This document shows, piece by piece, positions 19,800 through 30,734 of a DNA stretch of 64,000 nucleotides. Every line of letters begins with the position of its first letter. Position 1 is the stretch's first letter. The position numbers were made by a program, and so were the translations under genes. The notes below the pieces were generated by a model. That model saw only the letters and a list, made by a program, of their open reading frames with translations. It ran no database searches and had not been told where the DNA came from. The DNA is from Amoebidium appalachense (Eukaryota; Ichthyosporea): contig CAVNZM010000013.1 in assembly GCA_963693365.1 (NCBI GenBank), forward strand, positions 2,790,001 to 2,854,000, written 5' to 3'.

Positions 19800-20340
19800 A
19801 GTGCGGCGGGAGGGGGGGGGAAAGGGGAGAGGTGGAGGGGGGGGGGGGGGAGGGAGAGAGAGGGAGGGGGGGATGGGGACATTTGGTGCATGTGACGGTA
19901 ATGGGTGTGCCACGTTTTGAGGCCTCGGGGGGGGGGGGGGGGGGGGGGGGGGGGTAATTTCGTAACGGTACTGAGATATCCGAGGATGGGCCACCCCGAT
20001 AGCGCATCATAGCATCAAAGTTAAAGTGCAGTCCTACCACTACACCACACAACACCTGATTATCATTGGAACTGTGTGAAGTGTTAAACAAGGGGGGGGG
20101 GGGGGGGGGGGGGCGGACAGTAGAACTTCGTCTTGGAAGAGGGGGTGGGGGGAGGGGGGGACCGGGGGGGGTGGGGGGAGGGGGTAGATACTATGATAAA
20201 GATCGAAAATGGTCTGAGGACAAAGGGTTAGAGCGGGGGGAGGGGGTTACGGGGTACATGATAACTTCGGAATAGATAAAAACAAAATGGCTTTGGGATT
20301 TTTTCTTTTCCTTGCGCCCGGGGGGGGGGGGGGGGGGGGA
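19800..20340. repeat. G-rich tracts in intron 5
   Basis: G-runs at about 19835-19850, 19927-19954, 20092-20113 and 20319-20339 separated by short unique sequence. No gene is supported. Confidence 0.85.
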
Positions 20341-20384
20341 TGGTAGATTCTCTAGAACTTATAATGCTTTGGTCTGCAACCTAC

Positions 20385-20506
20385 CTTTTCAGAATTGTCC
20401 TGTAGTTGGCTGGTGTGAAGGAAACATTAGACCCGTCGGCTCTTCTTCCGGTTGACCCGTCTTCGAAGCTTGATGGGGCGTCGATGCGCACGTAGGGAAA
20501 ACCACC
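20385..20506 (-). CDS. Exon 5 of methyltransferase-like gene
   Basis: Bounded by acceptor CCTTCACAG and donor AAAAG/GTAGGT. It has 122 bases, phase 0 to 2. It encodes GGFPYVRIDAPSSFEDG and SFTPANYRTILK. No family motif was recognised on its own; it belongs to the gene by strand, phase and splice-site agreement. Confidence 0.65.
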
Positions 20507-20692
20507 CTGTGAAGGTTGGAGACCAGCAGGTAAGCCTATATAACACACTGCACTGCAGAGCATTATGATTTCGGATTACATGTACGCGAGCAGGGTGAAG
20601 GAGGGGGGAAAGGGGGGAGGGGGAGTGGGGGAGTGGGGGGGGGGGAGTGGGGGGGCTATTAGATAAGATAATGATATGTTGGCTTGGGTTTT

Positions 20693-22169
20693 ATTTGTGG
20701 AATTTATTACATAAATATTTTTCTGGGTAAACACGTAGGATGGGTGTCCGATATCAACACAACCATGTAGGCTTCGTTTCGTGTTTTAGCAGTTCGCGTT
20801 TGGCTGCCCGCATACGGGCACCTATTAGCCGATCAAAACGTCAGATTCCACAGATCACTAGACCAAGTTTGATTGGCTCAGGATCAGATTTCACATAACA
20901 CTAGATCGATTTTGATTGGCTCAAATCGGTAGCCTTAGGTATATAAGCATGACAGTTTTTAGCAGTTCAGCAAGCAACAGACACATCTTCTGTGTTTAGC
21001 ACCTACAGCTTTACAGCTATAAGTATTTGGGATGTAAGCAGAGACACAGTGGTGCAGTGTGAAAACACCACAGACACACAACAACAAAACACGGAACGAT
21101 CGGAGCAGTGTACACAACAGACATCAATGTTTAGACACGACTGCACTCAATTTATTTTGATCTTCGAATATATACCTGAAATTCCTCTAAGTCTAATCCA
21201 TACATGATTTCCGACCAGTCGGAAATCAGATCCATCTCTAATAAAAACCAATCACTAAGAACCAATTGCTTTCAGAGAGATCTGGTACGTGGAGACGTAC
21301 ACGATAGGACACAGACACTAGTTAAGATCAACTCGTGTCATCATCAAGGAAGTTCTAACCTATGACACACTGCAAAGACTCAGACATATCACACTTAACC
21401 TTGATGATTGGTTAAAGCCCGGCAACACATGAAAACTAAAGTAAATTAATGAAGTCTAATCACACATGTTATTCTAAGTGTAGCCTAAGTGTGTTACCGT
21501 CCAATCAATACATATTAAGTAACACAAATCTACCTAACATATATTAGTAGAAAAGAAATACGATTATACACATGAAGACAAGGAGAGAAAGAAAAGAAAA
21601 CAAGGGAGGAGAAAGAGAAAGGAAAAGAGAGCACAGATCAACAAACAAGATAGTAATAGTACAACTATAACCAGAGATATTTATGTACACACGAACATGT
21701 ACACGTCTCTCCCTGAGTGGGTGGATCCGTGTACACACATATAAATAATCTAATTGATATTACAATACACGATTAAAGCCGATACAACACGATTACAAGT
21801 ATACAAGTATATCGGAGATCGATGCTACACTTTACGTAATAGGAGTGTGGCATTTACACTAAGCATATGAACTGAAACATAACACAAACTGAGAAGATCT
21901 TACCATATGTAAATACTACGTATTACAACACTATATTTTCTTTTCACCCACCCACCTACACCCAACACTCAACCCCCATTGATCCACACATACGTGCTGT
22001 TTTTTCACGGGGCGAAGACTTCCCCCGTTTTTTGGGCACACGGACCTCACGGATCAATAAATTGATGACTGGGGGCTTGCAGTGGTTTACAACCATTGCA
22101 GGTTCACTTTCGTCCAAGGGGATGTCCCCCTAGAGGCAACACAAGTCCCGGAGTAGTTTTTCATAGATA
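20693..22169 (+). mobile_element. Ngaro/PAT-type A-B2 remnant split by a ~925-bp insertion
   Basis: The A repeat (about 20693-21020: TATATAAG promoter, cap region TTCTGTGTTTAGCACC) and the B2 repeat (about 21944-22169) belong to the DIRS-C-like subfamily. No coding core remains. Between them, at CAGCTATA, lies about 925 bp of unrelated AT-rich DNA. The word CTATA flanks both sides. Confidence 0.8.
21021..21938. mobile_element. Unidentified ~920-bp insertion (possible solo LTR)
   Basis: AT-rich sequence with no frame above 75 codons, inserted into an Ngaro A-B2 unit. It is bordered by CTATA on both sides, compatible with a 5-bp target duplication. Ends do not show a clear TG...CA. A solo LTR or a short non-autonomous element are both possible. 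Confidence 0.45.
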
Positions 22170-22299
22170 CACGGAACGTGAAAAAGACAACCGGCAGGAG
22201 AGGGCAGGGTTGGTTTTGGGAGGGGGGATAGGGGGGATAGGGAGATGTGTGGGTGTTTTTTTATTTTATTTTATTTTTATTTTGTTTTAAATTTTTTTT

Positions 22300-22950
<651 letters not shown>

Positions 22951-23190
22951 TTTAAGTAGAGAGGCTCGGAGATCTCGTGCAAGACAGTATGTATGATTTG
23001 GGAGGAGAGTAGAACCAGGGGGGGGGGGGGGGATGCTATGTAGGAGGGAGTGATGCTATGTAGGAAGTCTAGTGTTGCTAGCAGTAGAAACGGGGGGGGG
23101 GGGGGGGGGGGGGGGCTTCTATGTAGTAAGTCCATTATTGCTATGTAGTAAGTGCAGTGTACAAGCACAGTGGAAAATGCAAATACATAC

Positions 23191-23558
23191 CCGAGGATGG
23201 GCGATCCTTTTTATGAGGGTTGCCATGTCTGAGTTTGCAGGCAGCTCTTTGCCTTTCTGGAGGTTCTCCTTGACAAATTTTGACGTCAGTGTGGTGTCGT
23301 CAAGTACATCACCTTGAAGCACGGCATAGGTTGTCCACGGGGCAGGGGCAATGCCTGTTGTAGAAGGATCAAGAACAGGTGTGAACCGGTTGCCGCTGCA
23401 ATACGCTGATGCCCCGTGCCTGTCCCAGGATTGCACCCTGAGTGGTTCACGAGCGAATTGACGGCCGCCATGCCAATCGGGTCCTTCTTGAAGAAGGGGA
23501 CCGCCATGTCAATCACTTGGGTTTCGGATGGGAGAGCTGAGCCGATGAACTTCCGCAC
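23191..23558 (-). CDS. Exon 4 of methyltransferase-like gene (one-base frameshift)
   Basis: Bounded by acceptor ATTGCGACCTAG and donor CCTCGG/GTATGT. It encodes VRKFIGSALPSETQVIDMAV and NSLVNHSG, then in the neighbouring frame QSWDRHGASAYCSGNRF and DDTTLTSKFVKENLQKGKEL. The frame changes at the CCC of 23436-23438. The exon is 368 bases; one extra base would make it 123 codons and restore phase 0 to 0. The break therefore looks like a one-base deletion or a homopolymer error. No family was recognised. Confidence 0.65.
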
Positions 23559-23602
23559 CTAGGTCGCAATGATAAGATTAGAAAAAAAACAGTGTGTGTG
23601 TG

Positions 23603-24187
23603 TGTCATCTTCCCATGATTAACGGCAAGACTTAAAAGTTGGGTTTTACACATGTTTATTAGTTTGTTGCTGTTCGTTTCCTTTTCCTTCTTTTCCCACG
23701 ACATAGCATTGTTCTATGTTCCCCAACTATTAGGAATACTTATATTTAGACGTGTTATGTTAAGAACATGTATAAATATATGATGTGAACTAATAGATAC
23801 ATAAGTGGTTTCATTTTGTTAAATCTTTCCGTACTTTTATTAGAAGATTACTTTCATGAGAGGATTGTGTTTTATCTTCTATGTATCGACAGGCATTTCG
23901 ATCGATTTATTTTACCCTCATAGTTTTCGTCTTTCTGATTGGATAAAAGAGTTTTCGTTCTTTTGATTGGCTTATCGATTTCACATTCCCGAGTATAAAA
24001 GGAATGTCATCTTGAAATAAATGTCAAGCAGTTGAAATCATTTCCTATGGCCCCAGAAATCGTTCCACCTCTCCGGTTGTGTTTCTCCCGTGTGTCTCTG
24101 TGTTGTGTATATCATAACACCCATCTGTTCTCTCTGCTTCTCCGTTTACCCACACAAAACAACAGGTTATGGGCCCAGCACGCTTCC
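23603..24187 (+). mobile_element. Copia-type LTR with half-tRNA-iMet primer-binding site
   Basis: TGTCATCTTC...AACA over 562 bp, a diverged relative of the LTRs at 24706 and 26205. It has ATTGG, a TATAAAAG box near 23994, and AAATAAATG downstream. Directly after it, 24165-24187 (GGTTATGGGCCCAGCACGCT plus TCC) is the exact complement of the D-arm/anticodon-stem segment of animal initiator tRNA-Met, as far as I recall that tRNA. This is the half-tRNA priming seen in Drosophila copia. The rest of the element is missing and a GT repeat follows. Confidence 0.8.
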
Positions 24188-24362
<175 letters not shown>

Positions 24363-24523
24363 TGCTGATGAAAACCCCAAACTGCAATTATTAATAGTCC
24401 CAGGACTCATACATTGTTGATGGGCACTCTGAGTACTTTAATATGCCACAAGAAACGGAATATTGCGTCAAACCGTCGTTTAAAATATAGGGTGTAACTC
24501 GTGGTGGCTACCGTCACAATGAC
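24363..24523. other. Intron sequence, nothing recognised
   Basis: No motif, frame or repeat match seen. Confidence 0.4.
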
Positions 24524-24642
24524 TTCTATGGCTACACTACATCAAACATTATACCCTGGTCGTCTAATCTCGTAAACTAAGCAATGTTGGCTACCTAGAC
24601 GTGCTCGCCCGGAAGCAAGCAGAGTGTCACCAAGACGTTGCT
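24524..24642 (+). pseudogene. 5S rRNA-like sequence (pseudogene or 5S-derived SINE head)
   Basis: GTCTAATCTCGTAAACTAAG at 24562 parallels the 5S rRNA core GTCTGATCTCGGAAGCTAAG. The 38 bases before it (TTCTATGGCTACACTAC...) match the length and start of the 5S 5' end (GTCTACGGCCATACCAC). The 3' half is only weakly similar. The box A region of the internal Pol III promoter is partly kept. It lies in an intron; its 3' end runs into a G-run. Confidence 0.5.
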
Positions 24643-24672
24643 TGGTGGCTGGGGGGGGGGGGGGGGGCTTAC

Positions 24673-24705
24673 GTCTTCCCACGATGGCTTTCCATCTTCG
24701 GGTAT
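24673..24705 (-). CDS. Exon 3 of methyltransferase-like gene, 3' part (separated by Copia insertion)
   Basis: Bases 24700-24673 encode EDGKPSWED and end at donor GAC/GTAAGCC. Bases 24701-24705 (GGTAT on the plus strand) are the target duplication of the Copia element at 24706-26910. Joined to 26996-26911 this makes a 38-codon exon with phase 0 at both ends. Confidence 0.7.
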
Positions 24706-25412
24706 TGTCATCTTCACTTAATTCTCAGCAAGACTTAGAAGTTGAGTTTGGTATTTATTTATTAGTTGTTGTAGTTTGTTTCCTTTTCCTTTCTTCATTT
24801 CTTTCTTTCTTTTCCGTTTCCGTGTACACGACATCTTAGATCTGTGTACGTATCGACATACTTAGCTCGCGCACACGTATTGTCGTTTGCGTCAAAATCT
24901 ATATATGTCATCCAATCATATCTCGTTTGTATTTTCCCAAATATAGTAACTTACATTCCTTTCTCATTCCTTTCCCACGACGTAGCATTGTGCTATGTTC
25001 TTCAACTATTAGGAATAATTATATTTAGACGTGTTATGATAAGAACATGTATAAATATATGTTATGAATTAATAGTTACATAAGTGGTTTCATTTTGTTA
25101 AATGTTTCCGTGCTTTTATTAGAAGTTTCTTTCATTAGAGGATTGAGTTTTATATTCTATGTGTCGACAGACATTTTAATCGATATATTTTACACTCATA
25201 GTTTTCGTCCTTTTGATTGGTTTATCGTTTCACATTCCCAAGTATAAAAGGGACCTCATCTTGAAATAAATCATAAGCAGTCGTATTCACTTCCTATGGT
25301 TCCAGAAATCGTTCCTCCTCTCCGGTTGTGTTTTTCCCGTGTGTCTTTGTGTTGTGTTTTACATAACACCCATCTGGGCCCATAACCTGTTATTTTGTGT
25401 GGGTAAACGGAG

Positions 25413-25683
25413 AAGCGGCCGCCGCCCACATGTGCACATGTAGGCCGAAGCCACCATGCCAAAAGCGTCACCAATGTCGCCAGCGAGGGCCTCCGCAGCT
25501 GCCAGGTTCGCACCGGACCAAACACATTGCAGTCCGTTACCACAACACGAAGGACTACATCAAGAGTGGGGATGTGGTCGTCACCTACGTGTCCAGCAAA
25601 GACAACGTGGCTGACATCTTCACCAAGCCCCTGCCCGGGCCCTCCCACGAGCAACACCGTGATTCACTCAGTCTTCATGACTA
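25413..25683 (+). pseudogene. Copia pol remnant (RNase H C-terminus)
   Basis: The fragment encodes HIAVRYHNTKDYIKSGDVVV and YVSSKDNVADIFTKPLPGP. This is the invariant end of Copia RNase H, including the Asp of NVADIFTK. It ends at TAA 25681-25683, before a C-run. Upstream sequence is joined to an inverted LTR end, so no start exists. Confidence 0.85.
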
Positions 25684-25685
25684 AG

Positions 25686-25721
<36 letters not shown>

Positions 25722-26204
25722 TCATCTACAGTGGTCTTCAAGTAGGTTGGGGCCCTGGCCAGTGGTCTACACATCACCGTGTAGAGACACCTCCCAACGA
25801 AAGTCTACTGCTGTCTTCATCGATCTTCAGTGTGTGCATCTTCAGTGGGGATTTCTTCTCCACCATCCGTCGTTTATTTATATACCACCATATATATAAT
25901 GTATTTATCATTAGCCACCAACACGTCACACATACACTAGTTGTTTCTTCTATATATATTTATATATCACGTCATTGGCTACCGTCATCTTCCGAGTCTT
26001 CAGAGGCAACCGTCGTTGTGTGCTTCTTCCGTTTTGGTTTTCTTCCCCGGCTTACACCTTCAAGTCTTCTCCATTGTCTTCTCGAGTGGGGAAACTTGAC
26101 TGTGACTTCACGGCACCTACTTCTACATGTGTGAAAGTCTTAACATCAACAGTCACATCAACAAACTTCACGAGAACCCAACTTCCAACCCTTGAGTGGG
26201 GATG

Positions 26205-26910
26205 TCATCTTCACTTAATTCTCAGCAAGACTTAGAAGTTGAGTTTGGTATTTATTTATTAGTTGTTGTAGTTTGTTTCCTTTTCCTTTCTTCATTTCTT
26301 TCTTTCTTTTCCGTTTCCGTGTACACGACATCTTAGATCTGTGTACGTATCGACATACTTAGCTCGCGCACACGTATTGTCGTTTGCGTCAAAATCTATA
26401 TATGTCATCCAATCATATCTCGTTTGTATTTTCCCAAATATAGTAACTTACATTCCTTTCTCATTCCTTTCCCACGACGTAGCATTGTGCTATGTTCTTC
26501 AACTATTAGGAATAATTATATTTAGACGTGTTATGATAAGAACATGTATAAATATATGTTATGAATTAATAGTTACATAAGTGGTTTCATTTTGTTAAAT
26601 GTTTCCGTGCTTTTATTAGAAGTTTCTTTCATTAGAGGATTGAGTTTTATATTCTATGTGTCGACAGACATTTTAATCGATATATTTTACACTCATAGTT
26701 TTCGTCCTTTTGATTGGTTTATCGTTTCACATTCCCAAGTATAAAAGGGACCTCATCTTGAAATAAATCATAAGCAGTCGTATTCACTTCCTATGGTTCC
26801 AGAAATCGTTCCTCCTCTCCGGTTGTGTTTTTCCCGTGTGTCTTTGTGTTGTGTTTTACATAACACCCATCTGTGCCCTCTGCTTCTCCGTTTACCCACA
26901 CAAAATAACA
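26205..26910 (+). repeat. Copia 3' LTR
   Basis: A 706-bp LTR, TGTCATCTTC...AAAATAACA, nearly identical to 24706-25374 and to the LTR at 39504-40211 (reversed). ATTGG and TATAAAAG (26741 region) form a Pol II promoter; AAATAAATC lies just downstream. It is preceded by a purine-rich GAGTGGGGA tract. Confidence 0.9.
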
Positions 26911-26996
26911 GGTATGGGTTCTCCCATTGCCTCGGCTGCCTGTCGGATGGTGGCCTCCAGCCTTACCCACAGTGCCCATCGCAGATCCAGAAGCGC
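26911..26996 (-). CDS. Exon 3 of methyltransferase-like gene, 5' part
   Basis: Acceptor TTCCGGTGCTGCAG, then a frame encoding ALLDLRWALWVRLEATIRQA and AEAMGEPIP. The frame is cut at the Copia target site GGTAT and resumes at 24700. A Leu/Arg/Trp-rich helix is likely. No family was recognised. Confidence 0.7.
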
Positions 26997-27099
26997 CTGC
27001 AGCACCGGAAATGAAGCAACACGTAAGCATTGCACTAAAAAGTATATTGGTTGTGCAGAATATAGTAAAATTGCAAGGTGTTGAGATGTAGGTTGAAAA

Positions 27100-27237
27100 A
27101 ATGTCGAATTTGGAGGGGGGGGGGGGGGGGGGGGGGGGGAATTCACCACAATGCCCAGGTTTCAGCCACGAGTAGTGGGACATGTACATGGGGGAGGGAG
27201 TTGATATTTAGTAACTTTTTCGGGCAGAGGGGTGGAT

Positions 27238-27268
<31 letters not shown>

Positions 27269-27660
27269 CTATGTTTTGGTAACATTCATTAGCAGAACCT
27301 CGGCCCAGGTATCAGGTGGATAGGGGGGTAGGAGGGAGGAGGAGGGGGCCGGGGCCCGGGGGCCGGGGGGTAGGAGGGAGGAGGAGGGGGCCGGGGGGGG
27401 GGGGGGGGGGGATGGGGGGGGGGGGGGGGGGGGGGGGGAGTTAAAGTGCGATGATCCTGTGTGCGGCCAGGTTGGCGAGTTTAGGGGGGATGATCTAACG
27501 GGGGGATGCTCTTTGGGGAGTGGGGACATGGGGAGTTGACTGGCGTGTGGGTGGGTAGGTAGAAAGCAGGGGGGAGGGGGGGGGGGGGCGCCGGGGGGGG
27601 GGGGGGGTATGGAGAGGGGGAGGGGGGGGGCGGCGGGGGGGGGGGGGGGGGGGGGGGAGC
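27100..27660. repeat. Clustered G-runs in intron 2
   Basis: Many G-runs of 15-40 (27114-27139, 27238-27268, 27391-27439, 27577-27607, 27626-27658) and a ~50-bp GGGGCCGGGGxxxGGGTAGGAGGGAGGAGG duplication. No gene is supported. Confidence 0.9.
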
Positions 27661-27682
27661 ATCGAGGGGAGGGAGGGCTTAC

Positions 27683-27889
27683 CCTCCTGGTGTAAATCTT
27701 CTGCGGAAGCTTCTTCAGCTCTGAGAGCTGGCTTGTCTCCAGCTCCTTTTCCAAGAGCTCAATGACCTCGTGTGTGGGCAGAAACTCGATGCCCCTAAAG
27801 ATGGTGGGCCTCAGATCATTTGATTGGACCTTGAGGTCAGGCTTCTTCTTGTGTGGGTCGAATCCACCGTCAGCATGGTGCTCATAGAT
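27683..27889 (-). CDS. Exon 2 of methyltransferase-like gene
   Basis: Bounded by acceptor ATAACTTTCCAG and donor AGGAGG/GTAAGCC. Exactly 207 bases (69 codons), phase 0 to 0. It encodes IYEHHADGGFDPHKKKPDL, then IFRGIEFLPTHEVIELLEKE and ELKKLPQKIYTRR. Composition and clean borders argue for a real exon. No domain was recognised. Confidence 0.75.
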
Positions 27890-28073
27890 CTGGAAAGTTA
27901 TATGTAAGTTTCTTTACCATGTCAAAAAAATTGGGGGTTGGTATGCCATGAGCACAGGTGTACCGTTTGCAGATCAAATGTAACACTTAATAACCATACA
28001 CAAAACACCCTGAGGCTCCAAAATAAAGATGTATAGCGTAAAAAGAGCACAACTCAGTGACGACGCAATGGTT

Positions 28074-28221
28074 TTATTTGTGGAAATTATTGACATAAAT
28101 ATTTTTCTGGGTAAACACGTAGGATGGGTGTTCGATACCAACATAACCATGTAGGCTTCATTTCGTGTTTTAGCAGTTAGCGGTTGGCTGCCCTCACACG
28201 GGCACCTATTAGCCAATCAAA
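28074..28221 (+). mobile_element. Ngaro/PAT-type A repeat running into the gap
   Basis: Starts GGTTTTATTTGTGGAAATTA and matches the A repeats at 11049 and 41018 up to CAATCAAA. Then the sequence is N. The element body, if present, is hidden in the gap. Confidence 0.85.
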
Positions 28222-28721
28222 NNNNNNNNNNNNNNNNNNNNNNNNNNNNNNNNNNNNNNNNNNNNNNNNNNNNNNNNNNNNNNNNNNNNNNNNNNNNNNN
28301 NNNNNNNNNNNNNNNNNNNNNNNNNNNNNNNNNNNNNNNNNNNNNNNNNNNNNNNNNNNNNNNNNNNNNNNNNNNNNNNNNNNNNNNNNNNNNNNNNNNN
28401 NNNNNNNNNNNNNNNNNNNNNNNNNNNNNNNNNNNNNNNNNNNNNNNNNNNNNNNNNNNNNNNNNNNNNNNNNNNNNNNNNNNNNNNNNNNNNNNNNNNN
28501 NNNNNNNNNNNNNNNNNNNNNNNNNNNNNNNNNNNNNNNNNNNNNNNNNNNNNNNNNNNNNNNNNNNNNNNNNNNNNNNNNNNNNNNNNNNNNNNNNNNN
28601 NNNNNNNNNNNNNNNNNNNNNNNNNNNNNNNNNNNNNNNNNNNNNNNNNNNNNNNNNNNNNNNNNNNNNNNNNNNNNNNNNNNNNNNNNNNNNNNNNNNN
28701 NNNNNNNNNNNNNNNNNNNNN
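28222..28721. other. Assembly gap (500 N)
   Basis: Exactly 500 N, a size often used for gaps of unknown length. It separates a retrotransposon A repeat from the satellite. Confidence 0.99.
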
Positions 28722-29458
28722 GGGGGATGGTGAATGTGCCCCCTGGAGTAAGAGGGTCACACGAAAAAAATACAACGTTGTAGCTCGTATAGAACCCCCC
28801 TTGTAGCATAGTACATGTACATATGTTACTTACACATTCTTGGTTTTTTCAATAACTACCCACAGAACAGCCTTAGCACGAGACATTTACCACAACGTTT
28901 GTGGGGGGGATGGTGAATGTGCCCCTGGAGTACGAGGGTCACACGAAAAAAACACAACGTTGTAGCTCGTATAGAACCCCCCCTTGTAGCATAGTATGTG
29001 TACATATGTTACCTAGATCTAGACATTATTGGTTTTTCAATAACTACTCACAGAACAGCCTCTAGCACGAGACATTTACCACAAAGTTTATGGGGGGGAT
29101 GGTAAATGTGCCCCTAGAGTATGAGGGTCACACGAAAAAAACACAACGTTGTAGCTCGAATAGAACCCCCCTTGTAGCATAGTATATGTACATGTGTTAC
29201 TTACACATTATTGGTTTTTCAATAACTACCCACAGAACAGCCTCTAGCACGAGAAATTTACCAAAAAGTATATGGGGGGGATGGTGAATGTGCCCCTGGA
29301 GTACGAGGGTCACACGAAAAAAACACAAGGTTGTAGCTCGAATAGAACCCCCCTTGTAGCATAGTATATGTACATATGTTACTTGCACATTATTGGTTTT
29401 TTCAATAACTACCCACAGAACAGCTTCTGGCACGAGAAATTTACCACAAAGTTTATGG
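28722..29458 (-). repeat. 184-bp satellite, ~4 units, reversed
   Basis: Reverse orientation of the unit at 2211-4290. Repeated anchors are TTCAATAACTACCCACAGAAC and CGTTGTAGCTCGTATAGAAC. Units are more diverged than in the first array. The 5' end is at the gap. Confidence 0.92.
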
Positions 29459-29538
29459 GCAGTCTGTTGGTGTGTGCATTTATTATATTTTCAACAGTAT
29501 AATCATCAACACTGTAGTAGTACAGGACCGACCGACAG

Positions 29539-29797
<259 letters not shown>

Positions 29798-29799
29798 AC

Positions 29800-29940
29800 G
29801 GTTATTGGCTCATACATATTTGTACTAATCTGTCGAGCATCGAGAAAGGACCGAGCGCACATACGATTCCTAATCAATGTCTGTACAACGGACGTCACAA
29901 TCCTACCGTAAAGTGCATGAAGCATGCCTCGAGAGGAAGG
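29800..29940 (-). repeat. Interspersed repeat 'R', copy 1
   Basis: Reverse complement of the segment at 34353-34485 (CATGCACTTTACGGTGGGAT... CGATGCTC..AGATTAGTACAA) and of 33736-33795. It is a short dispersed repeat; the other copies are interrupted by a LINE. Confidence 0.8.
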
Positions 29941-29985
29941 TGGATTTGTGAAGTGTACGAATCGGAAGGTAATAAGACCACAAAC

Positions 29986-30547
29986 CTCAGCTTTGTTTGC
30001 AAAAGGGTAGTTTGGATCCTCCTTCAGGCACGTGATGAACTCACTGACGCCTTTTATATACGCCTTCTGCCCATCGGGGACGTTTAATGTAGACAGAGGC
30101 GAGTCAATGTCATTGACCTCGAACGCCACCTGGTGTGCCTGGTGTGCCCGCACCTTATAATTATCCCTCATTTCCCTGTATGCATTGCCATCCCTAAAAA
30201 AACTCCAGGTGGTGTGTACATTCTGGTGGTGTTGCGTCCTCGTCACCACTATCCGAGTTTTCCGCTGTGTCCTCCCCGCTATCACCGCCCGGGCAGGTCG
30301 GCGGCTTCGGCGTCATCCTCACTCTCTTCCATACCGCTGGCGGGCCCATCAAGCTGCATGTCATCATTCTGCCTCGCCTGTGTTGAGCTGCGTGTACGCC
30401 GCTGGTCAGTTGCACGTTCCAAGAGCATGGTCTCCGCAGAAACTTTGTGAATAAACGTGCGGTGGGATTCCATTGCCCCGCGGTTCGCGAACAGCGTGGT
30501 GCATTCCGGACAGATAACCCTCATTTTCCACTTGGTGCACGTGTGTC
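29986..30547 (-). CDS. Exon 1 (first recognised) of methyltransferase-like gene, zinc finger
   Basis: Acceptor TTTTCTGCCTGCACAG precedes a frame encoding HTCTKWKMRVICPECTTLF and ANRGAMESHRTFIHK. The spacing C-x2-C-x12-H-x4-H is a C2H2-type zinc finger, with further Cys residues just before it. A Glu/Asp-rich linker (EESEDDAEAADLPG, GEDTAENSDSGDEDA) follows, then REMRDNYKVRAHQAHQV and KAYIKGVSEFITCLKEDPNY. The donor is GCTGAG/GTTTGTGG. Two one-base breaks occur, near 30286-30293 and at the A7 tract 30196-30202. The finger suggests nucleic-acid binding, in keeping with a DNA-modifying enzyme. An upstream exon is expected. Confidence 0.65.
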
Positions 30548-30599
30548 CTGTGCAGGCAGAAAACCCCTCGTCGACACGTCAGGTGGACGCTCGAAGACT

Positions 30600-30700
30600 G
30601 GTGATGTCGCAAACAGAGGGGGGGGGGGGGGGGGGGGGTGGGGCCACCGCCGCGGGGGGCCCCCCCCGCCCCCTGCCCCCCCCCCCCCCCCCCCCCCCCG

Positions 30701-30734
<34 letters not shown>

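Larger units (their letters stand above)
24706..26910 (+). mobile_element. Internally deleted Copia element inside exon 3
   Basis: The 5' LTR starts at 24706 (TGTCATCTTC; TATAAAAG at 25243-25250). It is intact to about 25374, after which its last ~42 bp plus the primer-binding site are inverted (25375-25416). Only the end of pol (25413-25683) and the 3' untranslated part remain internally. The 3' LTR is 26205-26910. The 5-bp target duplication GGTAT at 24701-24705 and 26911-26915 shows a genuine insertion. It splits a coding exon of the methyltransferase-like gene. Confidence 0.9.

Noticed and set aside
24844-25083. 79-codon frame repeated in every Copia LTR (also 26341, 34816, 39834)
   Set aside because: It lies entirely within LTR U3, has no homology I recognise, and is conserved because the LTRs are young.
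30199-30205. Splice acceptor TTTTTTTAG as the true start of an exon ending at 29986
   Set aside because: Possible, but the protein-like sequence continues upstream through 30547 in the shifted frame, so a one-base T/A homopolymer indel is the simpler reading; kept as an alternative.
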